From contig NZ_AP023086.1 in the NCBI RefSeq assembly GCF_021655555.1, positions 2,510,685-2,574,684 on the forward strand: a DNA stretch of 64,000 nucleotides, read 5' to 3'. The position numbers were made by a program, and so were the translations under genes. This document shows positions 51,533 to 61,087 of the stretch, in pieces; positions within the stretch are counted from its first letter, which is position 1; each line of letters begins with the position of its first letter. This DNA is from Marinagarivorans cellulosilyticus (GTDB lineage Bacteria > Pseudomonadota > Gammaproteobacteria > Pseudomonadales > Cellvibrionaceae). A model generated the notes under the pieces. It did no database searches, was not told the DNA's origin, and saw only the letters and a program-made list of their open reading frames with translations.

Positions 51533-52549
51533 ATGCAGTTTTTAGGTTCTCATGTTTTATCGGTTGATCAGTTTGAGCGGTGCGATATTGAGCATGTTTT
51601 TGGTGTTGCCGATTCTATGGTGCCCTATGCTTCGCGGGCCAAGGTAACGCGAGTGCTTGAAGGCGCTATTTTGGGCAACATGTTTTTTGAGCCGAGTACC
51701 CGTACGCGGGTAAGCTTTGGTTGCGCCTTTAACTTGCTGGGCGGCAATGTGCGCGAGACTACAGGGTTTCAAAGCTCGGCCATTGCAAAAGGGGAGTCGT
51801 TGTACGATACCGCGCGGGTGCTGTCTGGTTACAGTGATGTGATTTGTATGCGCCATCCAGAGCCTGGCTCGGTGGCTGAGTTTGCCGAAGCGAGTCGCGT
51901 GCCGGTGATTAATGGCGGTGACGGCGCTAACGAGCATCCAAGTCAAGCATTGTTGGATCTATACACCATTCGCAAAGAGCTGGAAGATAAGGGGCGTTCG
52001 CTCGATAGCTTGCGTATTGCCATGATTGGCGATTTGAAGCATGGCCGAACGGTGCACTCATTGTGCCGCATGTTAGCTTTATTTAAAGGTGTTCAGGTTG
52101 TGCTGGTATCGCCGGATGAACTCGCAATGCCAGAAAAATACGTAGAGCATCTGCGCCAAGCTGGCCACCGAGTGACCATTTCATCTGACTTATCCGACGG
52201 CATTCGCGATGTGGATATTGTTTATTCAACGCGTATTCAAGAAGAGCGCTTCAGTAGCAAAGCCGAAGCCGATATGTACCGTGGGCGCTTTCGTTTAAAT
52301 CAGGCCATTTACACTCAGTATTGCGAACCTAATACCGTCATTATGCATCCATTGCCGCGGGATTCACGCGCCGATGCTAATGAATTAGATAATGACCTGA
52401 ATCAAAACCCTAATTTAGCGATTTTTAGGCAAGCCGATAATGGCGTGCTGGTTAGGATGGCATTGTTTGCACTGATTCTCGGCGTCGAAAACGATGTTGA
52501 AAAGCATGCGAAGCCTGTGGGTTGGTATCATCGGCGCTCATTGCTATAA
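51533..52549 (+). CDS. pyrB: Aspartate carbamoyltransferase PyrB (long form)
   Basis: 338 residues from ATG 51533 with AAGGGG upstream. It makes carbamoyl aspartate in pyrimidine synthesis. Carbamoyl-phosphate motif FFEPSTRTRVSF, then ANEHPSQALLDLYTI and aspartate-site MHPLPRDSRADAN. It is longer than E. coli PyrB with an extended C-terminal ending (KHAKPVGWYHRRSLL). That form, known in some marine gammaproteobacteria, is independent of PyrI; no pyrI is adjacent. Confidence 0.94.
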   Translation: MQFLGSHVLSVDQFERCDIEHVFGVADSMVPYASRAKVTRVLEGAILGNMFFEPSTRTRVSFGCAFNLLGGNVRETTGFQSSAIAKGESLYDTARVLSGYSDVICMRHPEPGSVAEFAEASRVPVINGGDGANEHPSQALLDLYTIRKELEDKGRSLDSLRIAMIGDLKHGRTVHSLCRMLALFKGVQVVLVSPDELAMPEKYVEHLRQAGHRVTISSDLSDGIRDVDIVYSTRIQEERFSSKAEADMYRGRFRLNQAIYTQYCEPNTVIMHPLPRDSRADANELDNDLNQNPNLAIFRQADNGVLVRMALFALILGVENDVEKHAKPVGWYHRRSLL

Positions 52550-52729
52550 GGCCTTGTATTAAGCGGCTTATAGTTCAATTGACGCAGAGCCAGAGTGGTA
52601 AAGTACGCCCTTTTTAATACTTAAGTGACAGTTTTATTTACATTTAAGCAAAAAGTATGATTTTGTTTGTGTTTTCATTGCCGTAACCCATTACAATCGA
52701 ATGGTAGTTCATTGTGGTGGGTTGTGCTG

Positions 52730-53383
52730 ATGTCTCCTTTGCGTTCTTCTTTTCGTTACACATTAAAGTCTCTTCTTCTATTAACCCCAGTGCGCAGTTC
52801 GCTAGCCGTTACAGCGCTTTCGCGGGATACCCTATCGCCAGAGTGGAGCATGCCGTTGCCTAGGGCTGCACAGCGTCAACGTGGTTTAGCTTTGCTGTTT
52901 AAATTCTGTGTATTAGTGTCGCTTATACTTGTTATGGCTTGGAGCACGGCATCTTCTGCTGACGAGCGCGACCTAGTAGCAAAACAAACGCAGCAGTGGC
53001 TAATGGCAAAATACGATACTAATGGCGATAGTATTATTTCGGTGGATGAAATCAGCCAGAAGCGTGAAAAAATGTTCAGTTACATGGATGACAACGGCGA
53101 TGGCCGAGTGAGCATTGATGAATATGCTTTATTGGATGCGAAAAAACGTGCGCTTATTGTGCGCGCTCGCTTCACCAAGTTAGATGCCAATGCTGATGGC
53201 ATACTGACCGATGAAGAGTACATTGAATACTATGGCTCTTTTGGAGCATTTGATTTAGACGGTAATGGCAAAATTACTTCGGATGAAATCAATAGCGATA
53301 CTAGCGCCACTTCAACGCAAGTTGCTACAAGCCCTGCACCTAAGTGCTTTTTGTGGTTGTGTGTGCGCTCCAGCGCGCATTAA
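52730..53383 (+). CDS. EF-hand calcium-binding membrane/secreted protein
   Basis: 217 residues. An N-terminal basic segment is followed by one hydrophobic helix (about 52-74, LLFKFCVLVSLILVMAWS). The C-terminal half has EF-hand loops: DTNGDSIISVDE, DDNGDGRVSIDE, DANADGILTDEE and DLDGNGKITSDE, four in total. It should bind calcium in the periplasm or cell envelope. Role unknown; EF-hand envelope proteins are frequent in marine polysaccharide degraders. Confidence 0.85.
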   Translation: MSPLRSSFRYTLKSLLLLTPVRSSLAVTALSRDTLSPEWSMPLPRAAQRQRGLALLFKFCVLVSLILVMAWSTASSADERDLVAKQTQQWLMAKYDTNGDSIISVDEISQKREKMFSYMDDNGDGRVSIDEYALLDAKKRALIVRARFTKLDANADGILTDEEYIEYYGSFGAFDLDGNGKITSDEINSDTSATSTQVATSPAPKCFLWLCVRSSAH

Positions 53384-53763
53384 TACTCGATAACACGGCC
53401 GCGATAAATACGTTTTTTACGTTGCTTCTCTTGTGCGTCTTTTTGAGTGGAGTGTTTGTCGCCGACTAAGGGGCGGTCTTCTGCTTGAACCTGCCCGCGG
53501 TACACCTTAATTGTTTGGCTGCTTACCGGCGCCGCTGGGTTTTCTAGCCTGGCGGGCCATGGCGCACCGGCTAGATGAAACAGTTCTTTGATCAGTGCTT
53601 TATTCACAGCGTTAGCGCCGTGGTGGTAGTGGTGTTGTAAATCGGAGAAAAGCTCAGGGTTGGCAAGCTTTATGGCGGGCTTCATGTCTGATGGTACTAG
53701 TCTGCGAATCTCATAGACTAGCTCGATCATGGGTTTGGTGAATTGCATAGTTGTATGGGCCAT
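53380..53763 (-). CDS. Hypothetical protein with basic C-terminus (127 aa)
   Basis: Soluble protein with a conserved-looking N-terminal half (FTKPMIELVYEIRRLVPSDMKPAIKLANPELFSDLQHHYHHG) and a repeat-like basic tail with two related motifs, KVYRGQV and RIYRGRV. Family not recognised. The start is uncertain: ATG 53763, ATG 53748 or an upstream GTG at 53871, none with a good ribosome binding site. It overlaps the convergent EF-hand gene by 4 bp. Confidence 0.65.
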   Translation of the reverse strand: MAHTTMQFTKPMIELVYEIRRLVPSDMKPAIKLANPELFSDLQHHYHHGANAVNKALIKELFHLAGAPWPARLENPAAPVSSQTIKVYRGQVQAEDRPLVGDKHSTQKDAQEKQRKKRIYRGRVIEY

Positions 53764-54123
53764 AGATTGTTGTGAGCACAAGGCTGGGGCATCAACAATC
53801 CTTTGCTTAATCGGCAAGTAAACAGGTGTAACGACTCTTACCAAGAGCGTACTCAGCTTGCGGCGCTGCACTCGCTGGTTGTTTTTCGTGCCATTAAGAC
53901 CGATTGTTCCACTTGTTTGGTATTAAATCCACCTCTAATCGCAAAAAACTTGATTGTTTAATATTTTGTGCTACCGCTTTTCTGTTGATGCTCTTGTAGT
54001 TAATACATTACCCCAGTACTCGCGGCCTATAACTTGATCGTGCCAAGGCTGGCTTCTTTTATGTCGCTTGCGGGTTTATGCCGTTACAATGCCAAGCCAC
54101 AGTAATTGTATATATGCACATCT

Positions 54124-57100
54124 ATGACAGCCCCTTTTGTTCACCTTCGAGTACGCACTGAATTTTCTTTGGTTGATAGCATCGTTCGCATTAAGCCGCT
54201 GATAAAAACGGTAGTGGATATGAACATGCCGGCCTGCGGCATTAGTGATTTAACCAACTATTTCGGTTTGGTTAAATTTTATAAAGCGGCGCAGGGCGCA
54301 GGGGTGAAGCCCTTGGGTGGCTGCGACTTTTTATTGCGTATTGATGACGAAACGCCGCCCACGCTATTTACGCTTTTTGCGATGAATAACCAAGGCTATA
54401 AAAACATTTTAGAGCTGATCTCGCGGGCATACCAAAAAGGCCAGTATGGTGGCCAAGCGCTCGTACGCCGTGAGTGGGTAGAGGAGTGCAGCGGCGATGT
54501 TATCGCGTTATCCGGTGGGCGCGATGGCGAAGTTGGCATGGCTTTGGTGGCCGATCGCACCGCCCAAGCGCGTGAAATGTGTGCTTGGTGGCAAAAAACA
54601 TTCCCTGACCGGTTCTACTTAGAGTTACAACGCACAGGCCGCCCCAACGAAGAGTTCTATTTGCATGCGGCGGTTGCGTTAGCGGGTGAGTTACAAGTGC
54701 CGGTAGTGGCGACAAATGATGTGCGCTTTTTAACGGCTGATCAGTTCGACGTTCACGAAGCGAGGGTGTGTATTGGCGAAGGGCGGGCTCTGGACGATCC
54801 ACGCAGAGAAAAACGCTATTGCCCTCAGCAATATCTGCGTAGCCCCGAAGAAATGGTCGAGCTATTTAGCGACATTCCAGAAGCCATCGAAAATACAGTC
54901 GAAATAGCCAAGCGTTGTACGCTGGATATTCAATTGGGCAAATACTTCTTGCCAGAATACCCCATCCCAGAGGGCATGACTGAAGCTGAGTTCTTTAGAG
55001 AGTTGTGCGTTAAAGGCCTGGATAACCGCTTGAGCAAGCTAATGGATGTTAGCTTGCCAGACTTCCCGCAAAAGCGTATTCCTTATGATGAGCGTCTCAA
55101 TTTCGAGCTGGATATTATTATTCAGATGGGGTTCCCAGGTTACTTTCTTATCGTAATGGACTTTATTCGCTGGGCGAAAGAGCACGATATCCCCGTTGGG
55201 CCTGGCCGTGGCTCGGGTGCGGGCTCATTAGTGGCCTATGTGTTAGATATTACCGATCTTGATCCGCTCGAATACGATTTGCTCTTTGAGCGATTTTTGA
55301 ACCCCGAGCGGGTATCGATGCCGGATTTCGATGTCGATTTTTGCATGGATAACCGCGACAAGGTGATCGGTTACGTAGCCGATAACTATGGCCGCGATGC
55401 CGTAAGCCAAATTATTACCTTTGGTACCATGGCGGCAAAGGCTGTGGTGCGCGATGTGGCGCGCGCGCAGGGTAAGTCTTATGGCCTTGCCGATAAGCTT
55501 TCGAAGATGATTCCTGCCGATCCTGGTACAACGCTAAACAAAGCGTTTGAGCAAGAAGAGCCGTTGCGAGAATTTTTAGCCATTGACGAGGAAGCCCAAG
55601 AAATTTGGGATATGGCCTTGCAGCTCGAAGGCGTTACCCGAAACGTCGGTAAACACGCCGGTGGAGTTGTGATTGCACCGACAAAACTGGTGGACTTTGC
55701 CCCGTTATATTGCGATGAAACTGGCGCAGGGCTGGTGACGCAATACGATAAAAACGATGTGGAAGATGCCGGCCTTGTGAAGTTTGACTTCTTGGGCTTG
55801 CGCACGCTGACAATCATCGACTGGGCCAAAAAAATGATCGACCAGCGGTTAATCGCCAAAGGCGAACCGCTATTAGATATCAGTGCTATCGATCTTCAAG
55901 ACGAGCCCACCTTTAAGCTACTTAAGCGGGCCGAAACCACCGCCGTATTCCAGCTGGAATCGCGTGGTATGAAAGACCTTATCAAACGCTTGCAGCCTGA
56001 AAACCTCGAAGAAATTATTGCCTTGGTTGCACTTTTCCGGCCGGGGCCTTTGCAATCGGGCATGGTTGATGACTTCATTAACCGTAAGCACGGTCGTGCG
56101 CCAGTTGCTTACCCAGATGCAAAATACCAGCACGAAAGCCTTAAGCCTATTCTTGAGCCTACCTATGGCGTAATTGTTTATCAGGAACAGGTGATGCAAA
56201 TTGCACAGGTGCTGGCGGGTTATTCGCTCGGTGGCGCCGATATGCTGCGCCGTGCAATGGGTAAGAAAAAGCCTGAAGAAATGGCTAAGCAGCGTTCTAC
56301 CTTCCAAGACGGTGCCAAAGATAACGGCATAGATCCAGACCTTGCGATCAAAATTTTTGACTTGGTGGAAAAGTTTGCCGGTTATGGTTTTAACAAATCG
56401 CACTCGGCGGCTTACGCTTTAGTCAGTTATCAAACTGCTTGGTTAAAGGCGCATTACCCCTCGCAATTTATGGCGGCGACCATGTCGTCGGATATGGATA
56501 AAACCGACAAAGTCGTTACCTTTATTGAAGAGGTGCGCAACATGGGAATTAACCTGTTGCCGCCAGATGTTAATAATGGCGACTTTCATTTTACAGTGGA
56601 TGATGACGACAATATTATTTATGGCTTAGGGGCTATTAAAGGCTTAGGTGAAGGACCGGTTGAAGCCATTATTGAGGCAAGAAAGGCTGGGCCGTTTAAA
56701 GATCTCTTCGATTTTTGTGATCGCGTTGATGCACGCAAAGTAAATAAGCGCGCCTTGGAGGCGTTGGTGCGCTCTGGGGCTATGGATAATATTGGCCCCG
56801 GTGTAGATTACGATTACGACCGCGCAGTATTGTGGGCGGCCATTGCCGAAGCCGTTAAAACCGCCGAGCAAAGCGCCAAAAACGCCAGTGCAGGTATGGT
56901 CGACTTGTTTGGTTCTGTGGTGCCCGAATCCGATAATCGCGCTGATGTATACCAAGATTTTCGCCACATAAGGCGCCAGTCAATTAAAGAGCGCTTAAAT
57001 GGCGAAAAAGAAACCTTGGGCCTGTATTTAACCGGGCACCCTATTGATGAATATGACGCAGAGCTAAAGCACTTAGTGTCGTCGCGTATTTCTAGTTTAG

Positions 57101-57621
57101 TACCCGATAAAAATAAACAAACGATTGCGGGCATGGTGGTGGCGTTTCGGGTAATGAAGACCAAGCGCGGCGATACCATGGCCTTTATTACCCTTGATGA
57201 TCGGACCGGCCGAATTGATTTAGCTATCTTTGCCGACACCTATAATGATCACCGTGAAATTATTGTGAAAGATGCTCTGCTGGTTGTTGAAGGGCAGGTC
57301 AGTAACGATGATTACAGTGGTGGCCTTAAAATGCGTGCCGATACCATTAAAGGCTTTGATCAAGCGCGCGAGGCAAGGGTGGCAGGCTTACGTTTACGCC
57401 TAGATAACAATGAATTATCGGTAGATACCGTGAAGCAACTAAAGCAAAGTTTAACGGCCTTCTCGGGTGGCCAGTGCCCCGTTATGGTGAGTTTGAATAC
57501 CGATTATGCCACCGCACAGTTGGCACTAGGCCAAGAGTGGCGAGTACGTGCCGCCGATGATTTACTGCAAAGCTTGCGCAGCAGCTTTGGCTCACAAGCG
57601 GTAGAGGTTGTTTACCGTTAA
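54124..57621 (+). CDS. dnaE: DNA polymerase III alpha subunit DnaE
   Basis: 1165 residues, the replicative polymerase. PHP domain at the N-terminus (FVHLRVRTEFSLVDSIVRI), polymerase core with GPGRGSGAGSLVAYVLDITDLDPLEYDLLFERF and the catalytic Asp pair in MPDFDVDFC, thumb/finger blocks including GVTRNVGKHAGGVVIAP, and C-terminal OB and tau-binding regions. ATG 54124 is chosen by homology of the first residues; no clear ribosome binding site. The accA gene usually found after dnaE in gammaproteobacteria is absent; a xylanase gene follows instead. Confidence 0.97.
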   Translation: MTAPFVHLRVRTEFSLVDSIVRIKPLIKTVVDMNMPACGISDLTNYFGLVKFYKAAQGAGVKPLGGCDFLLRIDDETPPTLFTLFAMNNQGYKNILELISRAYQKGQYGGQALVRREWVEECSGDVIALSGGRDGEVGMALVADRTAQAREMCAWWQKTFPDRFYLELQRTGRPNEEFYLHAAVALAGELQVPVVATNDVRFLTADQFDVHEARVCIGEGRALDDPRREKRYCPQQYLRSPEEMVELFSDIPEAIENTVEIAKRCTLDIQLGKYFLPEYPIPEGMTEAEFFRELCVKGLDNRLSKLMDVSLPDFPQKRIPYDERLNFELDIIIQMGFPGYFLIVMDFIRWAKEHDIPVGPGRGSGAGSLVAYVLDITDLDPLEYDLLFERFLNPERVSMPDFDVDFCMDNRDKVIGYVADNYGRDAVSQIITFGTMAAKAVVRDVARAQGKSYGLADKLSKMIPADPGTTLNKAFEQEEPLREFLAIDEEAQEIWDMALQLEGVTRNVGKHAGGVVIAPTKLVDFAPLYCDETGAGLVTQYDKNDVEDAGLVKFDFLGLRTLTIIDWAKKMIDQRLIAKGEPLLDISAIDLQDEPTFKLLKRAETTAVFQLESRGMKDLIKRLQPENLEEIIALVALFRPGPLQSGMVDDFINRKHGRAPVAYPDAKYQHESLKPILEPTYGVIVYQEQVMQIAQVLAGYSLGGADMLRRAMGKKKPEEMAKQRSTFQDGAKDNGIDPDLAIKIFDLVEKFAGYGFNKSHSAAYALVSYQTAWLKAHYPSQFMAATMSSDMDKTDKVVTFIEEVRNMGINLLPPDVNNGDFHFTVDDDDNIIYGLGAIKGLGEGPVEAIIEARKAGPFKDLFDFCDRVDARKVNKRALEALVRSGAMDNIGPGVDYDYDRAVLWAAIAEAVKTAEQSAKNASAGMVDLFGSVVPESDNRADVYQDFRHIRRQSIKERLNGEKETLGLYLTGHPIDEYDAELKHLVSSRISSLVPDKNKQTIAGMVVAFRVMKTKRGDTMAFITLDDRTGRIDLAIFADTYNDHREIIVKDALLVVEGQVSNDDYSGGLKMRADTIKGFDQAREARVAGLRLRLDNNELSVDTVKQLKQSLTAFSGGQCPVMVSLNTDYATAQLALGQEWRVRAADDLLQSLRSSFGSQAVEVVYR

Positions 57622-57834
57622 TTTTGAGCAGCTTATTGCGGTGTGCGATCGCTCCTGCGCACCGCATTGGGGTATTCATCATGTCGCAATCACTTGTTCG
57701 CGTGAATATTCTACCCATTATCAACGCTTCAACTCTTAAATCGTGACTACAATCAATGGGGTGGCTGATATTTTGTTGCGTATTGGCTTGTGAATTTTTT
57801 ACCTCGTACATTGGTATAACCAACGGTTGCTTTT

Positions 57835-58986
57835 ATGAAGTCTCAAATATGCCTGCTATCGGCGTTACTAGCCGGTTGCTCAGCGTTCTCTTCGAGCGAA
57901 TCGAAAACACCAGCAGAAAAAGGCCTGGCCGATTTAGCCGATATGCCTATTGGTATTGCGGTGAATATCGAAGGTAAAGCGCGTGATACCTTAAATAGCG
58001 CCGTTCGCCGCGCTATTGTAACGACGCACTTTGACCAAATGTCCGTCGAAAACACAATGAAAATGAAATACTGGGATAGCAAGGATTTCTCCAACCCTAG
58101 GGTTGACGAGCTAACGGCCTTTGCTGTTGCTAACAACCTTAAGATGCATGGTCATGTGTTGGTATGGCATCGCTCGTACCAGCTACCAAGCTGGGCATAT
58201 GACGATAACCCTAATTTCCTTACTGACTTTACTCGGCACGTTGCTGGTGTGGCAGGAAAAAATGCATCAACAGGCATCATGGCGAGTTGGGATGTGGTAA
58301 ATGAAGCCCTTTACGATAAATACGATGATGGCGACAACGGCCCTAACGGTAAAGGTGGCGACGTAAACGGGGGGGTGAAGTATCGAAAGTCAGTTTTTTA
58401 TCGCGCTTTAGGCCCAGATTATATTGCCCAAGCGTTTAAAGCGGCCGATAAAGCCGAGCCCAATGCCGACTTGTATTACAACGATTTTAATACTGAAGAT
58501 GGCGGCCCAAAAACTGATTCCTTGGTTAATTTAATTGATGGTTTGGTTAAGCAGGGCGTACCGATTGATGGCGTCGGTTTTCAGATGCATGTGATATCAG
58601 ATTACCCATCGCTCGATAATATTAAAGCGTCGTGGCGTCGCATTCTTGATTTAAACCATAATCTTAAAATTAAGATTACCGAATTAGATGTGCGTGTGAA
58701 TAATCGCTACGATGGTAATCCCGATAACGACTACGAAACTTGCAACAATTGCCCAGGCCTTGAGAAACAAAAAGCGCGCTACAAGGAAATTGTTAAAGCT
58801 TACTATGAGGTGGTGCCAGCTAAACTGCGTGGTGGTATTACGATTTGGGGTGTGTCTGATACTGACAGTTGGTACGGGCCAGTAGAAAAACCATCGCAAC
58901 CCGATTGGCCCTTGTTGTGGGATGGAAACCTTAAAGAAAAGCCAGCTTTTTACGGTGTGAAAGAAGCAATAATAGAATCTGAATAA
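57835..58986 (+). CDS. GH10 endo-beta-1,4-xylanase, lipoprotein
   Basis: 383 residues with a lipoprotein signal (lipobox LLAGC, Cys15), so surface- or periplasm-anchored, followed by a single GH10 catalytic domain. Acid/base Glu157 lies in ASWDVVNEALY and the nucleophile Glu283 in IKITELDVRV; HGHVLVWH and GVGFQMHV are also GH10 hallmarks. It hydrolyses the xylan backbone. There is no CBM. A Gly/Asp-rich insertion (about 164-180, DDGDNGPNGKGGDVNGG) follows the acid/base strand. Ends at a strong terminator. Confidence 0.95.
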   Translation: MKSQICLLSALLAGCSAFSSSESKTPAEKGLADLADMPIGIAVNIEGKARDTLNSAVRRAIVTTHFDQMSVENTMKMKYWDSKDFSNPRVDELTAFAVANNLKMHGHVLVWHRSYQLPSWAYDDNPNFLTDFTRHVAGVAGKNASTGIMASWDVVNEALYDKYDDGDNGPNGKGGDVNGGVKYRKSVFYRALGPDYIAQAFKAADKAEPNADLYYNDFNTEDGGPKTDSLVNLIDGLVKQGVPIDGVGFQMHVISDYPSLDNIKASWRRILDLNHNLKIKITELDVRVNNRYDGNPDNDYETCNNCPGLEKQKARYKEIVKAYYEVVPAKLRGGITIWGVSDTDSWYGPVEKPSQPDWPLLWDGNLKEKPAFYGVKEAIIESE

Positions 58987-59002
58987 TCACTAAAAAGTAA
59001 CC

Positions 59003-59040
59003 AAAAGGCTTTGGGGGATTACCCCAAAGCCTTTTTTTAT
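59003..59040 (+). terminator. Strong Rho-independent terminator after xylanase
   Basis: A perfect 14-bp stem (59003-59016 with 59022-59035, including GGCTTTGGGG/CCCCAAAGCC) with a 5-base loop is followed by a T-rich run. It ends the GH10 gene on the plus strand. Confidence 0.93.
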
Positions 59041-59046
59041 GCCCAT

Positions 59047-59075
59047 AAAAAAACCACCGGCTAGGCGGTGGTTTT
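59047..59075 (-). terminator. Rho-independent terminator for minus-strand xylanase
   Basis: AAACCACCG (59051-59059) pairs with CGGTGGTTT (59066-59074) around GCTAGG. The seven-base A run at 59047-59053 becomes the U tract on the minus strand, so this serves the GH10-CBM gene ending at 59131. Confidence 0.88.
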
Positions 59076-59130
59076 AGGTTTAAAAGGCCGCTGCGCTATG
59101 GCGGCCCATTTAAGGATTAGCCTTGGCTAA

Positions 59131-60930
59131 TTAGGTATCGCTACCGCACTCGGCTGAACCGTTACCGTCAAGGTATTCGCGCAGCCATATAATCGCGGCT
59201 TTCTCTGTACCTTCTGCGGTCACAATGCCAGAGCGTTCGGTGTTGCGCCATGTTTGACCTTCGATATAGCCCCACAATGTTACGCCCTGGATGCTTGGGT
59301 GTTCCCACATCGTTGGGAAGAGTGCTTTGTAGCGCGCGCACTGGTCCATGCCTTCATCGTCAATATCCAGCTCAGAAATATACAGCGGAATATTAAATAC
59401 GGCAAAGCGGTCGAGTTCGGCATCTATTTGTGCGGCAGTGACACTATTCCAAGAATCCACGCCATTAATACTAAAGGCATGTGTTTGGAAGCCAACCCCA
59501 TCAATTAAGTCGCGGTCGTTAAGTAAGCCAATAATGGTTTCGTAGTCGGTAGAGTTAGTATTAGAGCCATTTACAGCATCGTTAATAATGTTGTAATCAT
59601 TAATTAACAAAGTGGCATTGGGGCAGTATTGCCTGGCTTTTTCGTAGCTCCAAATGACCCAATCCCAGCCTGTAGTGCCGGCACCGCCTATGGCATCGCG
59701 ATAAGATGCGGGCGCATTGGTGGGTTCGTTCACAACGTCGATCATATGCTTAAAGCCATTTTCTGCTGGTGCATCGTAGCGCTCGCAATAGGCTTGAATC
59801 CATTCTTCTACTTCGGCTAATTGCTCAGCTTCGGTTAGGCTGCCAATCCAGCTAGGCTCTTGGCTGCCCCAGACAAAGGTATGGCCTTTAAATGGCATGC
59901 CATTAACTTTGGCGTAGGCGTAGGCGCGGTCTAAGTTGCCCCAGTTCATAAAGTCGCGGCTGCCTTCAACGGCATCCCACTTGCCAGAGTTTTCAGGTGT
60001 TACTTGATTCCAGTAACTGCCAAAACTGGTTGGAATAGAGCTGGCAATAATGTTACCCAAGAATTTGGTTGCACCGGCGGCTAGCCCACCAGTGGCGGTC
60101 GCGTCGGGTTCTGGGTAAACAATGGAGTCGTCGCCTGCTGCCCCTAAAATCACCATGTCATCAACATAATAAGAAGCGGTTTCGCTCGCAGACTCGATAT
60201 AGGCATAAACACCTGTTGAAGTGCCTGTGGGGGTGTGAGTGTAAGAGCCGCTCAGTTTGACCCAGTCGTCGGCTGTTACGCTTTCGCTGGTGATGCCGGT
60301 GTAATTTGCATTGCCGTCGTCATCGGTATAGTTAACGGTAAGGCTAACGGTTTCGGTGCCTTCACCCGCGGCCATTTTGACCCACACTTCGAAAGAGTAA
60401 GTTTCGCCTGTAGCAAAGTTGCTTAGATTAATTAAAGGTGCGTTCCAAGAATCGGTACGACCGCTAACAAGAATGCTAAATGAGCCGCAATGAGCCTCTG
60501 CGTCGCTTTGCTCCGCTGTGGCGCCTTGTGCCCCCCAAGGAGTTAAGCCGTCTTCAGCGCCGCCGTTAACCGCTAAATTATCTGTGACAGCGGCGCATGC
60601 GGTGGCCATCTCAGAACTAGAGGTCGCTTCAGAACTCATGGCCATTTCAGAACTAGAGGCCGCTTCAGAACTCATGGCCATTTCGGAGCTAGAGGCCGCT
60701 TCAGAACTCATGGTCATCTCAGAGCTCGAGGCCTCTTCGGAACTCATGGTCATCTCAGAGCTAGAAGCCGCTTCGGAACTTATGGCCATTTCAGAGCTAG
60801 CAATACTTGAGCTGCTGGCAGCGTCATCGTCTTCATCATCTTTGCAACCACCCAGCGCTAAGCTTAAGGTCGCAATAGCGATAAGGCTTTTACCTTTGTT
60901 TCTAGAGGATGTGTTTATCAGTGAAAGCAT
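59131..60930 (-). CDS. GH10 xylanase lipoprotein with Ser-rich repeat linker and CBM
   Basis: 599 residues from ATG 60930 (GGAG upstream). Lipobox LALGGC (Cys29), an acidic patch, a 12-residue tandem repeat linker (about 45-109), a CBM22/CBM4_9-like carbohydrate-binding module (about 115-265) and a GH10 domain (about 285-590). In GH10, acid/base Glu402 lies in DVVNEPTNAP and nucleophile Glu520 in YISELDID. Anchored xylanase acting on larger xylan. The repeat linker should hold the catalytic part away from the membrane. Convergent with the first GH10 gene, so the two are a local xylan-degrading pair without an operon. Confidence 0.94.
   Translation of the reverse strand: MLSLINTSSRNKGKSLIAIATLSLALGGCKDDEDDDAASSSSIASSEMAISSEAASSSEMTMSSEEASSSEMTMSSEAASSSEMAMSSEAASSSEMAMSSEATSSSEMATACAAVTDNLAVNGGAEDGLTPWGAQGATAEQSDAEAHCGSFSILVSGRTDSWNAPLINLSNFATGETYSFEVWVKMAAGEGTETVSLTVNYTDDDGNANYTGITSESVTADDWVKLSGSYTHTPTGTSTGVYAYIESASETASYYVDDMVILGAAGDDSIVYPEPDATATGGLAAGATKFLGNIIASSIPTSFGSYWNQVTPENSGKWDAVEGSRDFMNWGNLDRAYAYAKVNGMPFKGHTFVWGSQEPSWIGSLTEAEQLAEVEEWIQAYCERYDAPAENGFKHMIDVVNEPTNAPASYRDAIGGAGTTGWDWVIWSYEKARQYCPNATLLINDYNIINDAVNGSNTNSTDYETIIGLLNDRDLIDGVGFQTHAFSINGVDSWNSVTAAQIDAELDRFAVFNIPLYISELDIDDEGMDQCARYKALFPTMWEHPSIQGVTLWGYIEGQTWRNTERSGIVTAEGTEKAAIIWLREYLDGNGSAECGSDT
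60604..60798 (-). repeat. 36-bp tandem repeats encoding SSEMxMSSEAAS units
   Basis: About 5.4 in-frame copies of a 36-bp unit encode SSEMAMSSEAAS and close variants (Met/Ile/Thr and Ala/Glu/Thr substitutions). They form the linker of the lipoprotein xylanase. In-frame copy-number change by slippage or recombination would alter only linker length. Confidence 0.9.
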
Positions 60931-61087
60931 AGGTGTCTCCAGTGAGGGATAGAATGCGCGGCTGTTAAGCCTGCGCATAGCTTAAAAATCACAGCTAAGT
61001 GTAGTTGTGCCTACTGGAGTTACCAGACGAAACATAATAAAAAAGAGTATTCATGACTGATGAGTACTTTAATTGCCCTAGGTTTGA

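Noticed and set aside
60604..60798. Regular repeats that could suggest a CRISPR array
   Set aside because: The repeats are contiguous without unique spacers and lie in frame within a lipoprotein linker.
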